Part shown: in pieces, positions 1 through 8,212 of the stretch
Numbering within the stretch: the first letter of the stretch is position 1
Layout of the letters: every line of letters starts with the position of its first letter
Assembly (NCBI RefSeq): GCF_016908565.1
Contig: NZ_JAFBED010000002.1
Location: 1-64,000, forward strand
DNA from: Sutcliffiella tianshenii
GTDB lineage: Bacteria > Bacillota > Bacilli > Bacillales > Bacillaceae_I
Direction of reading: 5' to 3'
Length of the DNA: 64,000 nt
The notes under the pieces: generated by a model
What the model was told of the DNA's origin: nothing
Seen by the model: the letters and a program-made list of their open reading frames with translations, nothing else
Databases searched by the model: none
Made by a program: the position numbers and the translations under genes

Positions 1-41
1 TGTACGGCTTGATGTTTTACTTCTCGTGTAAATTTAGTCAA
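1..41 (-). CDS. IS3-family transposase OrfA, N-terminal fragment
   Basis: A TTG start at 41-39 on the minus strand lies 9 nt after an AGGAGGT Shine-Dalgarno (57-51). The 13 visible codons read MTKFTREVKHQAV. This is typical of the N-terminus of IS3/IS150 OrfA proteins, small helix-turn-helix proteins that, after frameshifting to OrfB, form the DDE transposase. The gene runs off the window, so its integrity and the presence of OrfB cannot be judged. The call rests on the short peptide plus the terminal repeat at 97. Confidence 0.62.
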   Translation of the reverse strand, partial: MTKFTREVKHQAV

Positions 42-97
42 CTGAAGTACACCTCCTATTGTTAGATGTGTGTCCAACAAAAGGGGTGCACTTCTCA
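1..97 (-). mobile_element. End of an IS3/IS150-like insertion sequence (partial)
   Basis: Reading the minus strand inward from 97, the sequence begins TGAGAAGTGCACCCC and continues through TTGTTGGACAC. This resembles the terminal inverted repeat of IS3-family, IS150-group elements, which begin with TG and carry a CCCC...GTTAGACA-like core. It is followed by an AGGAGGT ribosome binding site and the start of an orfA-like reading frame. The rest of the element lies outside the window. The outer edge falls directly against the truncated repeat at 98-160, so the element appears to have inserted into that repeat. The IS group is assigned from pattern memory, not a database match. Confidence 0.72.
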
Positions 98-160
98 AAG
101 CGCCGAGGAGGCTCCCGAGGCCGCCCGCGGAAAGCGAACACCTGGAACGGAGACCAACAG
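98..160 (+). repeat. Truncated copy (A) of the GC-rich intergenic repeat
   Basis: The stretch carries GCCGAGGAGGCTCC, CCGCGGAAAGCG, CTGGAACGGA and CCAACAG. These match, in order, the right half of the repeat at 3415-3600 and the reverse complement of the copies at 25388-25512 and 47347-47535. The left half is missing, and the break coincides with the IS end at 97. The other half should lie beyond the far end of the IS, outside the window. Confidence 0.8.
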
Positions 161-285
161 AGAGTTTAATGTTGACATCTTATTCTTAGCCCAGTCTTAT
201 ACTTAAAACAACGATCTTTTCCAAAAGAGCCTTTTCAATAGAATGAAATTTTATCAATATTTTCTGTAGATTCTGCCTCATATAT

Positions 286-294
286 TGGTACAAT
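286..294 (+). promoter_or_regulatory. Candidate extended -10 promoter for panE
   Basis: TGGTACAAT at 286-294 matches the extended -10 form (TGnTATAAT) of SigA promoters. It lies 30 bp upstream of the panE start. No good -35 hexamer sits 16-18 bp upstream, as is common for extended -10 promoters. Confidence 0.4.
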
Positions 295-324
295 AAGAAG
301 AAATAGGTAATAGGGAGGGGGTCC

Positions 325-1266
325 ATGATGAAAATTGGAATAATCGGAGCCGGTGCAATAGGCCTTTTATACGCTTACCAATTTTCCCCTATTTTTCCTG
401 TCACCCTTTACACAAAAAGAATGCACCAGTGTAAACTGTTGAAGGAAAAAGGTATCACATTGATGGAGAATAACTCTCCCGCCATGAACAGGAAGGTACA
501 AGTAAAGCACATTTCCGATATGGTAAAGCTTGAGGATGATGTGATCCTAGTAGCGGTCAAGCAATATGCACTGCATGAAATAATGCCTCATTTAATGGGC
601 TTAAACAAAGAGCAAAGTGTCCTTTTCCTCCAGAATGGGATGGGTCACTTGGACTTGGCCGGAAGAATAAACGCCGCAAAGCCTCTGATAGGCGTTGTGG
701 AGCATGGTGTGAAAAAGCTGGATGATGTGACTATCATTTGGACTGGAAAAGGAATGACGAAAGTTGCCCCACTACGAAAAGATTGCATGGACAAGCAGTT
801 TTTGACCCTTTGGGAAGAAGGGTTGGAAGATTGCTTTCCTGTCCAGACAAGGGATAACCACAAAATCATGTTGACGGAGAAATTGATTGTCAATGCTATC
901 ATCAATCCGCTGACAACCCTCTATCGCGTGAAAAATGGACAATTGGTACAAAACCGTTTTTACAAAAATGCCATGATTACTTTATATGAGGAAATTTCAT
1001 TTCTAATAGACGAAGAGAAAAAAGAAGAAGTGTGGAACCACGTATTGAATGTCTGTCGCAACACCGCAGAAAACTGGTCTTCCATGCAGCGGGATATCGA
1101 AAATGGGAGAAGAACGGAAGTGGAGGCTATCTTGGGTTATGTGATTTTTTCAGCGAAGGAACAAGGAAAAACAGTACCGCTCACAGAATTCATTTATACA
1201 AGCATAAAAGGTTTGGAAGAAAATCATTTGTACACAACAGAACTTAGGATTGAGGAAGAGAGGTAA
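325..1266 (+). CDS. panE: 2-dehydropantoate 2-reductase family protein
   Basis: Predicted to reduce 2-dehydropantoate (ketopantoate) to pantoate with NADPH, a cytosolic step of pantothenate and CoA synthesis. The 313-residue product starts with a Rossmann dinucleotide-binding segment, GAGAIG at residues 8-13. A conserved EKLIVNAIINPLT stretch near residue 185 belongs to the substrate-binding helical domain of ketopantoate reductases. Length is normal for the family. AGGGAGGGGG precedes ATG 325; ATG 328 is an equally possible start. In Bacillus subtilis the ortholog ylbQ/panE also lies just upstream of bshC and the dcw cluster, which supports the assignment. Some family members are paralogs with other 2-oxoacid substrates, so substrate is inferred. 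Confidence 0.8.
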   Translation: MMKIGIIGAGAIGLLYAYQFSPIFPVTLYTKRMHQCKLLKEKGITLMENNSPAMNRKVQVKHISDMVKLEDDVILVAVKQYALHEIMPHLMGLNKEQSVLFLQNGMGHLDLAGRINAAKPLIGVVEHGVKKLDDVTIIWTGKGMTKVAPLRKDCMDKQFLTLWEEGLEDCFPVQTRDNHKIMLTEKLIVNAIINPLTTLYRVKNGQLVQNRFYKNAMITLYEEISFLIDEEKKEEVWNHVLNVCRNTAENWSSMQRDIENGRRTEVEAILGYVIFSAKEQGKTVPLTEFIYTSIKGLEENHLYTTELRIEEER

Positions 1267-1273
1267 TAGAGCG

Positions 1274-1663
1274 GTGTCCAATATTATTTCTGTCTTATTT
1301 GCAACCATCGTCACGGCACCTGTATTGGGTTTGTTGATGTTTTATGTATGTGCGAGATATATAACGAAGAATAATAAGCGGTCCTTTCATGTTGCAGTAG
1401 ATACCTCAACCTTATTTTTTATCCTTGCAGTGCATTTCCTTATAGTCATCATCTGGGAACGCTCCTATCTTTGGATCATAATGATTGTCCTGGTTTCCAT
1501 TGCCATGATCATGGTGATTACACACTATAGAATCAAGCAGGAAATCCAATTCAAAAAAGTATTCAAAGGGTTCTGGCGCTTCAATTTCCTCTTGTTTTTC
1601 CTCGCTTATTTCTGTTTGGCCCTATTTGGTGTCATACAAAGAATTTATGAGGCATTTACTTGA
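1274..1663 (+). CDS. Small integral membrane protein, DUF3397-like
   Basis: Function unknown. The 129-residue product has about four hydrophobic segments: the N-terminal ISVLFATIVTAPVLG region, FFILAVHFLIVII, an IIMIVLVSIAMIMVI segment, and FLLFFLAYFCLAL. Short basic loops separate them, so it is a polytopic membrane protein. I recognise it as a DUF3397-type protein, often found between panE and bshC in Bacillus relatives; this is recall, not a search. GTG 1274 is preferred because GAGAGG lies about 10 nt upstream. An in-frame TTG at 1250 would overlap the panE end by 17 nt. It probably shares the panE transcript. Confidence 0.68.
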   Translation: MSNIISVLFATIVTAPVLGLLMFYVCARYITKNNKRSFHVAVDTSTLFFILAVHFLIVIIWERSYLWIIMIVLVSIAMIMVITHYRIKQEIQFKKVFKGFWRFNFLLFFLAYFCLALFGVIQRIYEAFT

Positions 1664-1703
1664 TTTTTTTATAAGCAATTTTTTTTGTTTCGATTCAAAT
1701 CAA

Positions 1704-1712
1704 TGCTATACT
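1704..1712 (+). promoter_or_regulatory. Candidate extended -10 promoter for bshC
   Basis: TGCTATACT at 1704-1712 is an extended -10 element 43 bp before the bshC start. A poor -35-like TTTGTT lies about 17 bp upstream. Confidence 0.42.
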
Positions 1713-1755
1713 CATGGAGATATGGATATTTGATCGATTAGAAAGGAAGTACTTT

Positions 1756-3384
1756 ATGAATATAGTAGAACTTGCGCTTCCTACTATTAATAAGTTTGCA
1801 TCGGCTTATTTATCAGAAGAGGAAAGCTTACACCGTTTTTTTACATATAATCCGTTTTCAGCAGATACATTCGAAAATAGAAAAAATTCCTTGGCTCAAC
1901 AGACCTTTCTAAGGGATGATTTAGCAGATCATCTGTTAAGCTTCAATGCCAGATACCATGCCGATGAAAAAACTTTACATAATATAGAGAGATTCCGCTC
2001 CGAAGAATCATTGGTTGTAATCGGTGGACAGCAGGCAGGCTTGTTGACGGGACCGGTTTATACAATCTCCAAAATCATCAGCATCATTAAACTTGCAAAA
2101 GAACAAGAAAATAGGTTGGGTGTCCCTGTACTGCCTGTCTTTTGGATTGCAGGCGAGGATCATGATTATCATGAAATCAATCATGTAAACATCCCAAGGG
2201 AAAATGGCGTAGAAAAAATTTCCCTCCCGATGAAAGCTGCAGGGAAAAAGATGGTTTCGGAACTGCAATTAGATAAACAGCAACTTTCCGAATGGATGCT
2301 CAAAATAGTGAATTCATACGGGGAAACAGCTTTTACGAATGATATTAAAGCATTATTGGAAAGATCATTGGAATCTGCAGACAATCTAGTCGATTTCTTT
2401 GCCGAACTTATTACCACCCTGTTCAAGGGAACCGGCTTGATACTTGTTGATGCATCCAACCCGGACTTAAGAAAAATAGAAGTTCCATTTTTCCAAAGAT
2501 TATTGACCAGCCATAAAAGGATTACTTCGGAAGTTTTGGCGGCCCAAGACGATCTTGAAAAAGCAGGGTTTGGCAATATGCTGGATGTGCAGGGGAATTC
2601 CATGAATATTTTCTTCCACAAACATGGTGAGCGTGAGCTGCTGTTTTGGGATGAAGAACTACAGAAAGCCTGTACCAAAGACGGGAAGACCGAGTTTGCT
2701 TGGGAACAACTAATGGAAGAAATGAAATCTAATCCACATCTTTTTTCCAACAATGTCGTAACCCGGCCATTGATGCAGGAATTCCTTTTTCCGGCACTTG
2801 CATTCATCGGAGGTCCTGGGGAAATCAGTTATTGGGCTGAATTGAAAGGTGCTTTCGAAGCGCTTGACCTTGAGATGCCGCCTGTTGTCCCCCGTATCGG
2901 ACTGACTATTGTGGAGCGCCATATTGATTCCACAGTCAAGGAATTGGGTGAAAGCATGGAAGACATCTTGATAAATGGATTGGAAGAGAAGCGGAAGGCA
3001 TGGTTGAGAAGTCAGGAGCTTGAAGAACTTGAGAGCCGATTGGAGTCCTACCAAAAGGAATACGAGAAGGTGCATAAGCAGTTCAGGACGGTAGGGAAGG
3101 ATGTTTTTCCCCATTTGGAGCCTGTATTCGAAAAAAACTGGACCTTGATCGACAGGCAATTCGCCTTCATGAAACGCCTGATGGAAAAGTCGTCCTATGA
3201 AAAGCATGAAACAGTCATGAAAAAATACCTCCGAGCCGAACTATCACTTATCCCGGATTCACTTCCACAAGAACGGGTTTGGAATATCTACTACTATTTG
3301 AATCAATATGGCTTGGACCTCGTACAAAGAATCGTTGAACTGCCGCTGGAACATAACGGCAAACATAAACTGATTTATGTTTAA
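1756..3384 (+). CDS. bshC: Bacillithiol biosynthesis cysteine-adding enzyme BshC
   Basis: Predicted to catalyse the last step of bacillithiol synthesis, adding cysteine to glucosaminyl-malate in the cytosol. The 542-residue product carries the family signatures VVIGGQQAGLLTGP (about 87-100) and AGEDHD (132-137), then SNNVVTRPLMQEF and GGPGEISYWAELK further on. A coiled-coil segment rich in Glu, Lys and Leu occupies roughly residues 415-450, as expected for BshC. Start ATG 1756 is chosen because GAAAGGAAG precedes it and the product then matches B. subtilis BshC (YllA, 539 aa) in length. The gene sits between panE and mraZ, its B. subtilis position. A terminator-like hairpin follows at 3638. 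Confidence 0.93.
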   Translation: MNIVELALPTINKFASAYLSEEESLHRFFTYNPFSADTFENRKNSLAQQTFLRDDLADHLLSFNARYHADEKTLHNIERFRSEESLVVIGGQQAGLLTGPVYTISKIISIIKLAKEQENRLGVPVLPVFWIAGEDHDYHEINHVNIPRENGVEKISLPMKAAGKKMVSELQLDKQQLSEWMLKIVNSYGETAFTNDIKALLERSLESADNLVDFFAELITTLFKGTGLILVDASNPDLRKIEVPFFQRLLTSHKRITSEVLAAQDDLEKAGFGNMLDVQGNSMNIFFHKHGERELLFWDEELQKACTKDGKTEFAWEQLMEEMKSNPHLFSNNVVTRPLMQEFLFPALAFIGGPGEISYWAELKGAFEALDLEMPPVVPRIGLTIVERHIDSTVKELGESMEDILINGLEEKRKAWLRSQELEELESRLESYQKEYEKVHKQFRTVGKDVFPHLEPVFEKNWTLIDRQFAFMKRLMEKSSYEKHETVMKKYLRAELSLIPDSLPQERVWNIYYYLNQYGLDLVQRIVELPLEHNGKHKLIYV

Positions 3385-3414
3385 TGCTTTAAAACTAATT
3401 CTTAATGTTTACTA

Positions 3415-3600
3415 GCTGTTGATTGGAGCAATAGGCGAAGACTCCTCGAAAATGCGAGCATTTTCTTCGTGCGATGCATCGCTGCCGTAGCCTTCCTTGT
3501 CCTGCGGGAGGAAGCGTTTAGTGGAGACCCCGCAGGCGAAAGCCGAAGAGGCTCCACAAACGCCTCGCGGAAAGCGAAGCCTAGTGCGGAAATCAACAGC
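3415..3600 (+). repeat. Intergenic palindromic repeat, long form (copy B)
   Basis: The element is bounded by a perfect 10-bp terminal inverted repeat, GCTGTTGATT (3415-3424) and AATCAACAGC (3591-3600). The first 95 nt differ by only 4 bases from the reverse complement of the right part of copy D (47347-47535). This module contains a perfect 8-bp hairpin, GAAAATGC-GA-GCATTTTC, and the palindrome GCGATGCATCGC. The right half (CCCCGCAGG, GAGGCTCC, CGCGGAAAGCG) is the core shared with copies A and C. There is no convincing coding capacity. It lies between bshC and mraZ. Confidence 0.9.
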
Positions 3601-3637
3601 GGTGTTTTATAGGGTCCTAAATAATAGACGTAAAGAA

Positions 3638-3669
3638 AAAAGCGACCATTTCCGGTTGCTTTTTTTGTT
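3638..3669 (+). terminator. Rho-independent terminator after bshC
   Basis: Stem AAAAGCGACC (3638-3647) pairs with GGTTGCTTTT (3654-3663) with one G-U pair, followed by a T run. The remaining sequence up to mraZ (3670-3934) is AT-rich and holds no convincing gene; a -10-like TACAAT at 3868-3873 has no clear -35. Confidence 0.7.
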
Positions 3670-3934
3670 TTTATTTTCTGACAATTCGTTCAGGGAAAAT
3701 AGGTCGTAAACATAAAATTGTTGAGGAATGATAGCATATCATGTTTTTGGAAAGTCAAAATCAGTCAAGTTCGTCCTTAATTCATCCCTTTGTCAAAAAA
3801 TGTTGTAAAAAGATGAAAAACGAAAAAATTTTAGGCTTAAAGGATTTTCTTTTAGGGAAGAGAATAGTACAATAAAGTAAGTGGAGATAAGTGGGGGATT
3901 GTGGTGTAAAGTAGAGGGAAGGTGGGGAAGCCGA

Positions 3935-4366
3935 ATGTTCATGGGGGAATATCATCATACTATTGATATAAAAGGGCGTATGATTGTTCCGGCTAAATTC
4001 CGTGATCATTTAGGTGAAGCCTTTGTCCTTACAAGAGGGCTTGATAAATGTCTTTTTGGGTACCCACTATCCGAATGGAAAACTGTTGAAGATAAACTGA
4101 AGCAGTTGCCACTTACAAAAAAAGATGCCCGGGCTTTTACACGATTTTTCTTTTCAGGTGCAACAGAATGTGAACTCGATAAGCAAGGCAGGGTGAACAT
4201 CGCATCACCACTTGTGCAATATGCGCAGCTGGAAAAAGAATGTGTCGTGATCGGGGTATCCAACAGAATAGAAATTTGGAGCAAAGAGAACTGGAATTCC
4301 TTTGTGGAAGATTCGGAAGACTCCTTCGCAGAGATTGCAGAAAACCTCGTAGACTTTGACTTATAA
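3935..4366 (+). CDS. mraZ: MraZ, transcriptional regulator of the dcw cluster
   Basis: MraZ is an AbrB-fold, nucleoid-associated DNA-binding protein that opens most dcw clusters and represses its own operon in other bacteria. The 143-residue product has the two MraZ repeats, each with the D-x3-R signature: DIKGRMIVP near residue 11 and DKQGRVNI near residue 80. ATG 3935 is chosen because GGTGGGGAAG precedes it and the product then starts [11 protein letters not shown] like known MraZ. The usual MraZ operator would be direct GTGGG-type repeats. Several GTGG/GTGGGG boxes occur at 3881-3925 just upstream, consistent with autoregulation, but I did not prove spacing. Confidence 0.93.
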   Translation: MFMGEYHHTIDIKGRMIVPAKFRDHLGEAFVLTRGLDKCLFGYPLSEWKTVEDKLKQLPLTKKDARAFTRFFFSGATECELDKQGRVNIASPLVQYAQLEKECVVIGVSNRIEIWSKENWNSFVEDSEDSFAEIAENLVDFDL

Positions 4367-4492
4367 AAGGGATCTATTACAAAGCGCAAGAAAAGAGCAT
4401 CTTGGATAAAAGCCCTGATCAGTGGAAAAATATCAGGGTATAAAGCACGCTAACAAGATCGAAACAGCTTAGAGCTAGAAAGGCGGTGGAAG

Positions 4493-5431
4493 ATGTTTCA
4501 CCATGTAACAGTACTATTAAATGAAGCAGTGGAAGGTCTTAACATCAAAGAAGATGGAATTTATGTCGATTGCACGCTTGGTGGGGCTGGACATAGCTCT
4601 GAAATTGTCAAAAGGCTTTCTGAAAAAGGAAGGCTGGTTGCATTTGATCAGGATGATAGTGCCCTCGAGCACGCGAAGAACGTATTACATAACTACCTTG
4701 ATCGTGTCATCTTCATCAAAAGCAATTTCAAATTTTTGAAAGAGAAGTTGTATGAGCAAGGAATCACAAAGGTGGATGGCGTGTTATTCGATTTAGGTGT
4801 TTCCTCCCCGCAGCTGGATACACCTGAAAGAGGATTCAGCTATCATCACGAGGCACCGCTTGACATGAGGATGGACAAGGATAGTCCATTGAGTGCTTAT
4901 GATGTAGTGAATGAATGGCCATATGAAAAACTTGTCCGTATTTTCTTTCAGTATGGGGAAGAGAAATTCTCCAAGCAGATTGCAAGGAAAATTGAGGAAT
5001 ACCGCAAGCATAAACCGGTAGAAACAACGTTGGAGCTTGTTGAAATCATTAAGGATGGCATTCCCGCTCCGGCAAGAAGAACGGGAGGACATCCTGCAAA
5101 GCGTGTATTCCAGGCGATTCGAATCGCTGTAAATGATGAACTCGGAGTTTTCGAGGATGCTATACACCAGGCTATCGATGTGCTGAGACCAGGTGGGAGA
5201 GTCAGTGTCATCACCTTCCATTCACTCGAGGACAGAATGTGTAAAGTGGCTTTCAAGGAAAAAAGCCAACTTCCTCAATTGCCGCAAGGTTTGCCGATCA
5301 TCCCGGAAGAATTTGAACCGGTGCTTAAGCTGGTCACAAGAAAGCCTATTTTACCAAGTGAAGATGAACTTGAGGCGAACAACCGTGCCAGAAGTGCAAA
5401 ACTGAGAGTAGCCGAAAAAGTTAAAGACTAA
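4493..5431 (+). CDS. rsmH: 16S rRNA (cytosine(1402)-N(4))-methyltransferase RsmH (MraW)
   Basis: Transfers a methyl group from S-adenosylmethionine to N4 of C1402 in the 16S rRNA decoding site. The 312-residue product shows the SAM-binding loop CTLGGAGHS (about 27-35), [11 protein letters not shown] near residue 100, the [16 protein letters not shown] block near 200, and [11 protein letters not shown] near 240, all hallmarks of RsmH. Length is normal for the family. A GGCGGTGGAAG ribosome binding site precedes ATG 4493. It follows mraZ and precedes ftsL, the standard order. Confidence 0.96.
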   Translation: MFHHVTVLLNEAVEGLNIKEDGIYVDCTLGGAGHSSEIVKRLSEKGRLVAFDQDDSALEHAKNVLHNYLDRVIFIKSNFKFLKEKLYEQGITKVDGVLFDLGVSSPQLDTPERGFSYHHEAPLDMRMDKDSPLSAYDVVNEWPYEKLVRIFFQYGEEKFSKQIARKIEEYRKHKPVETTLELVEIIKDGIPAPARRTGGHPAKRVFQAIRIAVNDELGVFEDAIHQAIDVLRPGGRVSVITFHSLEDRMCKVAFKEKSQLPQLPQGLPIIPEEFEPVLKLVTRKPILPSEDELEANNRARSAKLRVAEKVKD

Positions 5432-5471
5432 TGAGAAATAGATAAAATAATAATGATTTGGGGGAAGGGAA

Positions 5472-5831
5472 ATGAGTAACTTAGCTCATAAAATTCAGAG
5501 ACAACACGAAGAACGGCAGCAGCAAGCTCCGAAAAAGAATCTAGTAATCAAAAAACGTGCCAAGATCACCCTAGGGGAAAAAGTCTTAGGCTATATGTTC
5601 ATTGGACTCCTGGCTTTTGGATCTATCCACATCATCTCTAACAACAATACGATCTATCAGGTAAACAGTGAGATACAAACGCTTGAAGGAACAGTAGCCA
5701 CCCAAATCAATAAGAACCGTGAATTGGAATTGCAGGTAGCAGAAGAAAGCAGCTATGAGCGAATCCTTGAAAAAGCAAAGGATCTAGGGCTTTCATTAAA
5801 CGAAAATAACGTGAAGAATGTTCGGGACTGA
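5472..5831 (+). CDS. ftsL: Cell division protein FtsL
   Basis: A small bitopic divisome protein that forms a complex with DivIB (FtsQ) and DivIC (FtsB) and helps activate PBP2B/FtsW septal synthesis. The 119 residues comprise a basic cytoplasmic tail (KIQRQHEERQQQAPKKN), one transmembrane helix at about residues 37-56 (VLGYMFIGLLAFGSIHII), and an extracytoplasmic coiled coil rich in E, L and K. Size and position match B. subtilis FtsL. GGGGGAAGGG precedes the start. Sequence conservation in FtsL is low, so identification leans on architecture and position. Confidence 0.9.
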   Translation: MSNLAHKIQRQHEERQQQAPKKNLVIKKRAKITLGEKVLGYMFIGLLAFGSIHIISNNNTIYQVNSEIQTLEGTVATQINKNRELELQVAEESSYERILEKAKDLGLSLNENNVKNVRD

Positions 5832-5836
5832 CTGCC

Positions 5837-8053
5837 ATGCAAAATTTTGTTCATAAAAAAAGAATTCATTTAGGAGCCGCATTTTTACTTGTAATATTTG
5901 CGTTGCTCTTTTTTCTATTAATCGGACGATTTTTATTCCTTCAGGCAACAGGCGAAGTGAAGGGCCATAACATGTCTGCCGAAGCGGCCAAATACTACAA
6001 TGTAAATAAGAACATCCAGGCCGACAGAGGGGCGATCCTTGACAGAAGCGGTGATCCGATAGCTGAGGATACACCTTCCTTCAACCTGGTTGCGGTATTG
6101 GATAAATCTCTTTCAACAGGAAAAATTAAACGACATGTCGTCGATCCACAAGAGACTGCAAGTAAGCTTGCCCCCCTGCTTGAAGCGGATGAAAGCGAAA
6201 TCCTTGAAAAGTTGTTACAAGATAGAAAACAAGTGGAGTTCGGAGCGATCGGGCGTGATATCTCTCCTTCTGTTAAGAATAAAATTGAGGAGCTTGAGCT
6301 TCCAGGCATAGCATTTATAGAAGGGAAAAAACGTTACTACTGGAATGGTGTGTTTGCAAGCCATGTGGTGGGTTTTGCCCGGCCTGATGAAAATGGTCAG
6401 GTAAAAGGATCCATTGGATTAGAAAAAATGCTGGAAGAAGAATTGAAAGAACAGGACGGCAACTACACAATCAAAACGGATAACAAAGGTACCATTTTAC
6501 CGAAGGATGCCAATGTATCCTTTGTGCCTGCGATAAACGGGAAGAATGTACATCTGACCCTGGACAAGACGATTCAGACGTTCCTTGAGGAAGCGATGAC
6601 TGAAGTAGATGAAAAGTATGAGCCGGAAAAGATAATGGCAATCGTGGCCGACCCAAAAACAGGTCAGATCCTTGCGATGGGTTCAAGGCCGACTTTTGAT
6701 TTAAATACACGTGCGGGGCTAACGGACAATTGGAATAATGATACCATTTCCTACCGCTATGAACCTGGTTCGACGATGAAAATATTCTCTTTGGCCGCTG
6801 CGATCGAAGAAGGTGTATACAACGGTTCAGAGCTCTATGAATCTGGGACATACATGCTGCCTAAAGACCCGATCCCGGTAAGAGATCATAATGGTGGAGT
6901 GGGCTGGGGTACGATTACGTTTGACGAAGGTGTTCAACGCTCGTCCAACGTTGCTTTTGCCCTGCTTGCGGACAAAATGGGAACAGATACACTTTTGGAA
7001 TATATTAAAGCATTCGGGATGGACAAGCCGACAGGCATCGACCTGCCCGATGAAACTACAAGTAACATAAACTACCATTATTATCGTGACCGCATATCCA
7101 CTGCATTTGGACAAGGTTCTGCTTTTACCCCGATTCAGCAGATTCAAGCGGCAACGGCAATTGCGAATGATGGGAAAATGATGCAGCCTTACGTAATCGA
7201 CAAAATCGTCGATCCCAATACAAATGAAGTGGTCTTGCAAAATAAGCCAAAGCAAAAAGGCGAGCCCATCTCAAAAGAAACTGCCGATAAAGTACTCTCT
7301 GTACTTGAATCGGTAGTAAGTGCTGAAAATGGTACAGGGCGCCCTTATGCAATTGACGGTTACAGTGTTGCAGCCAAGACTGGGACAGCTCAGATGCCTG
7401 GGCCGGATGGAAAGTATCTTTATGGCCATGGGGAGTATATTTATTCCATAACGGGCATGGCCCCTGCTGATGATCCTGAGCTACTCATGTACGTAGCGGT
7501 ACAAAAACCGAAGATTGAGAAGCATGAAAATGGTGCAGGTCCAGTTTCCGGAGTGTTCAATAACGTAATGCGGAGAAGCTTGCAATATTTGAGCATACAG
7601 CCTGACGAAAAGGTAGAAAGTGCCCGTGATAAAAAACAGACTGGACTTGAGGTCCCTGATCTGACCGGCCGAAGTGTAAAAACGGCCATAAGCGGAAGTG
7701 AGGGTGCAGAATCGCCAAATTATATTATTTTAGGGAATGGTTCCAAGGTACTCAAGCAAATACCAGAGGCAGGACAGTCGGTAATCAAAGCCGAAAGAGT
7801 GTTGCTACTGACAGAAAAAGAACCTCCGATGCCAGATATGACCGGCTGGAGCTTAAGGGATGTCAGGAAACTTACCAATCTCTTGGGAATAAAACCGAAT
7901 ATCGTCGGCAACGGCTATGTGCATAAGCAGAATATTGCTCCTGGTTCAGTTCTGAAAAGTGGTGACCATCTCATCATTGAATTGAAATCCAACAGGCCTC
8001 TTCCTGAAAGTGAAGATGAGGAGGAAGAGGAAGAGAGGGAAGCAGTGAGTTGA
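5837..8053 (+). CDS. pbpB: Penicillin-binding protein 2B, septal transpeptidase
   Basis: Class B PBP (FtsI type) that cross-links septal peptidoglycan outside the membrane. The 738-residue protein has a short cytoplasmic tail, one membrane anchor at about 13-35, a dimerisation region with the DRGAILDR motif near 60, and a transpeptidase domain with STMK (Ser312-Lys315), SSN near 375 and KTGTA (514-518). Two PASTA-like repeats (VPDLTGRS..., MPDMTGWS...) precede an acidic tail rich in Glu. B. subtilis PBP2B (about 716 aa) has the same layout. ATG 5837 lies 5 nt after the ftsL stop without a clear Shine-Dalgarno, so translation may be coupled to ftsL. A terminator follows. Confidence 0.95.
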   Translation: MQNFVHKKRIHLGAAFLLVIFALLFFLLIGRFLFLQATGEVKGHNMSAEAAKYYNVNKNIQADRGAILDRSGDPIAEDTPSFNLVAVLDKSLSTGKIKRHVVDPQETASKLAPLLEADESEILEKLLQDRKQVEFGAIGRDISPSVKNKIEELELPGIAFIEGKKRYYWNGVFASHVVGFARPDENGQVKGSIGLEKMLEEELKEQDGNYTIKTDNKGTILPKDANVSFVPAINGKNVHLTLDKTIQTFLEEAMTEVDEKYEPEKIMAIVADPKTGQILAMGSRPTFDLNTRAGLTDNWNNDTISYRYEPGSTMKIFSLAAAIEEGVYNGSELYESGTYMLPKDPIPVRDHNGGVGWGTITFDEGVQRSSNVAFALLADKMGTDTLLEYIKAFGMDKPTGIDLPDETTSNINYHYYRDRISTAFGQGSAFTPIQQIQAATAIANDGKMMQPYVIDKIVDPNTNEVVLQNKPKQKGEPISKETADKVLSVLESVVSAENGTGRPYAIDGYSVAAKTGTAQMPGPDGKYLYGHGEYIYSITGMAPADDPELLMYVAVQKPKIEKHENGAGPVSGVFNNVMRRSLQYLSIQPDEKVESARDKKQTGLEVPDLTGRSVKTAISGSEGAESPNYIILGNGSKVLKQIPEAGQSVIKAERVLLLTEKEPPMPDMTGWSLRDVRKLTNLLGIKPNIVGNGYVHKQNIAPGSVLKSGDHLIIELKSNRPLPESEDEEEEEEREAVS

Positions 8054-8062
8054 ATTGGGAAT

Positions 8063-8109
8063 AAGGCTATAGGGCAGAGTTTAATCTCTTTGCTCTATAG
8101 CCTTTTTTG
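8063..8109 (+). terminator. Terminator between pbpB and spoVD
   Basis: Stem AAGGCTATAGGGCA (8063-8076) pairs with TGCTCTATAGCCTT (8091-8104) with one wobble pair, followed by TTTTTT. It separates vegetative pbpB from sporulation gene spoVD. A SigE-like -10 (CATATATT, 8175-8182) lies 31 bp before spoVD, but the matching -35 is poor. Confidence 0.8.
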
Positions 8110-8212
8110 TGTTTTTTTGATAGGCCACAATGAATACTCCTTTGCTCAAAATGTTCTATCTTCTATGGTACAAGCATATATTACAACGAATATTAAAGGA
8201 GGTTCATGTGTT

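Noticed and set aside
3402-3709. Open frames across copy B of the repeat
   Set aside because: The GC-rich palindrome opens frames on both strands by base composition; none has a ribosome binding site, and the same happens in copies C and D.
3782-4009. 75-codon minus-strand frame ahead of mraZ
   Set aside because: It runs through the mraZ leader and start, has no ribosome binding site, and codes low-complexity residues; the AT-rich leader explains it.
8090-8212. Upstream in-frame start for spoVD
   Set aside because: It would begin inside the pbpB terminator and adds residues absent from SpoVD; ATG 8213 with AAAGGAGG fits.
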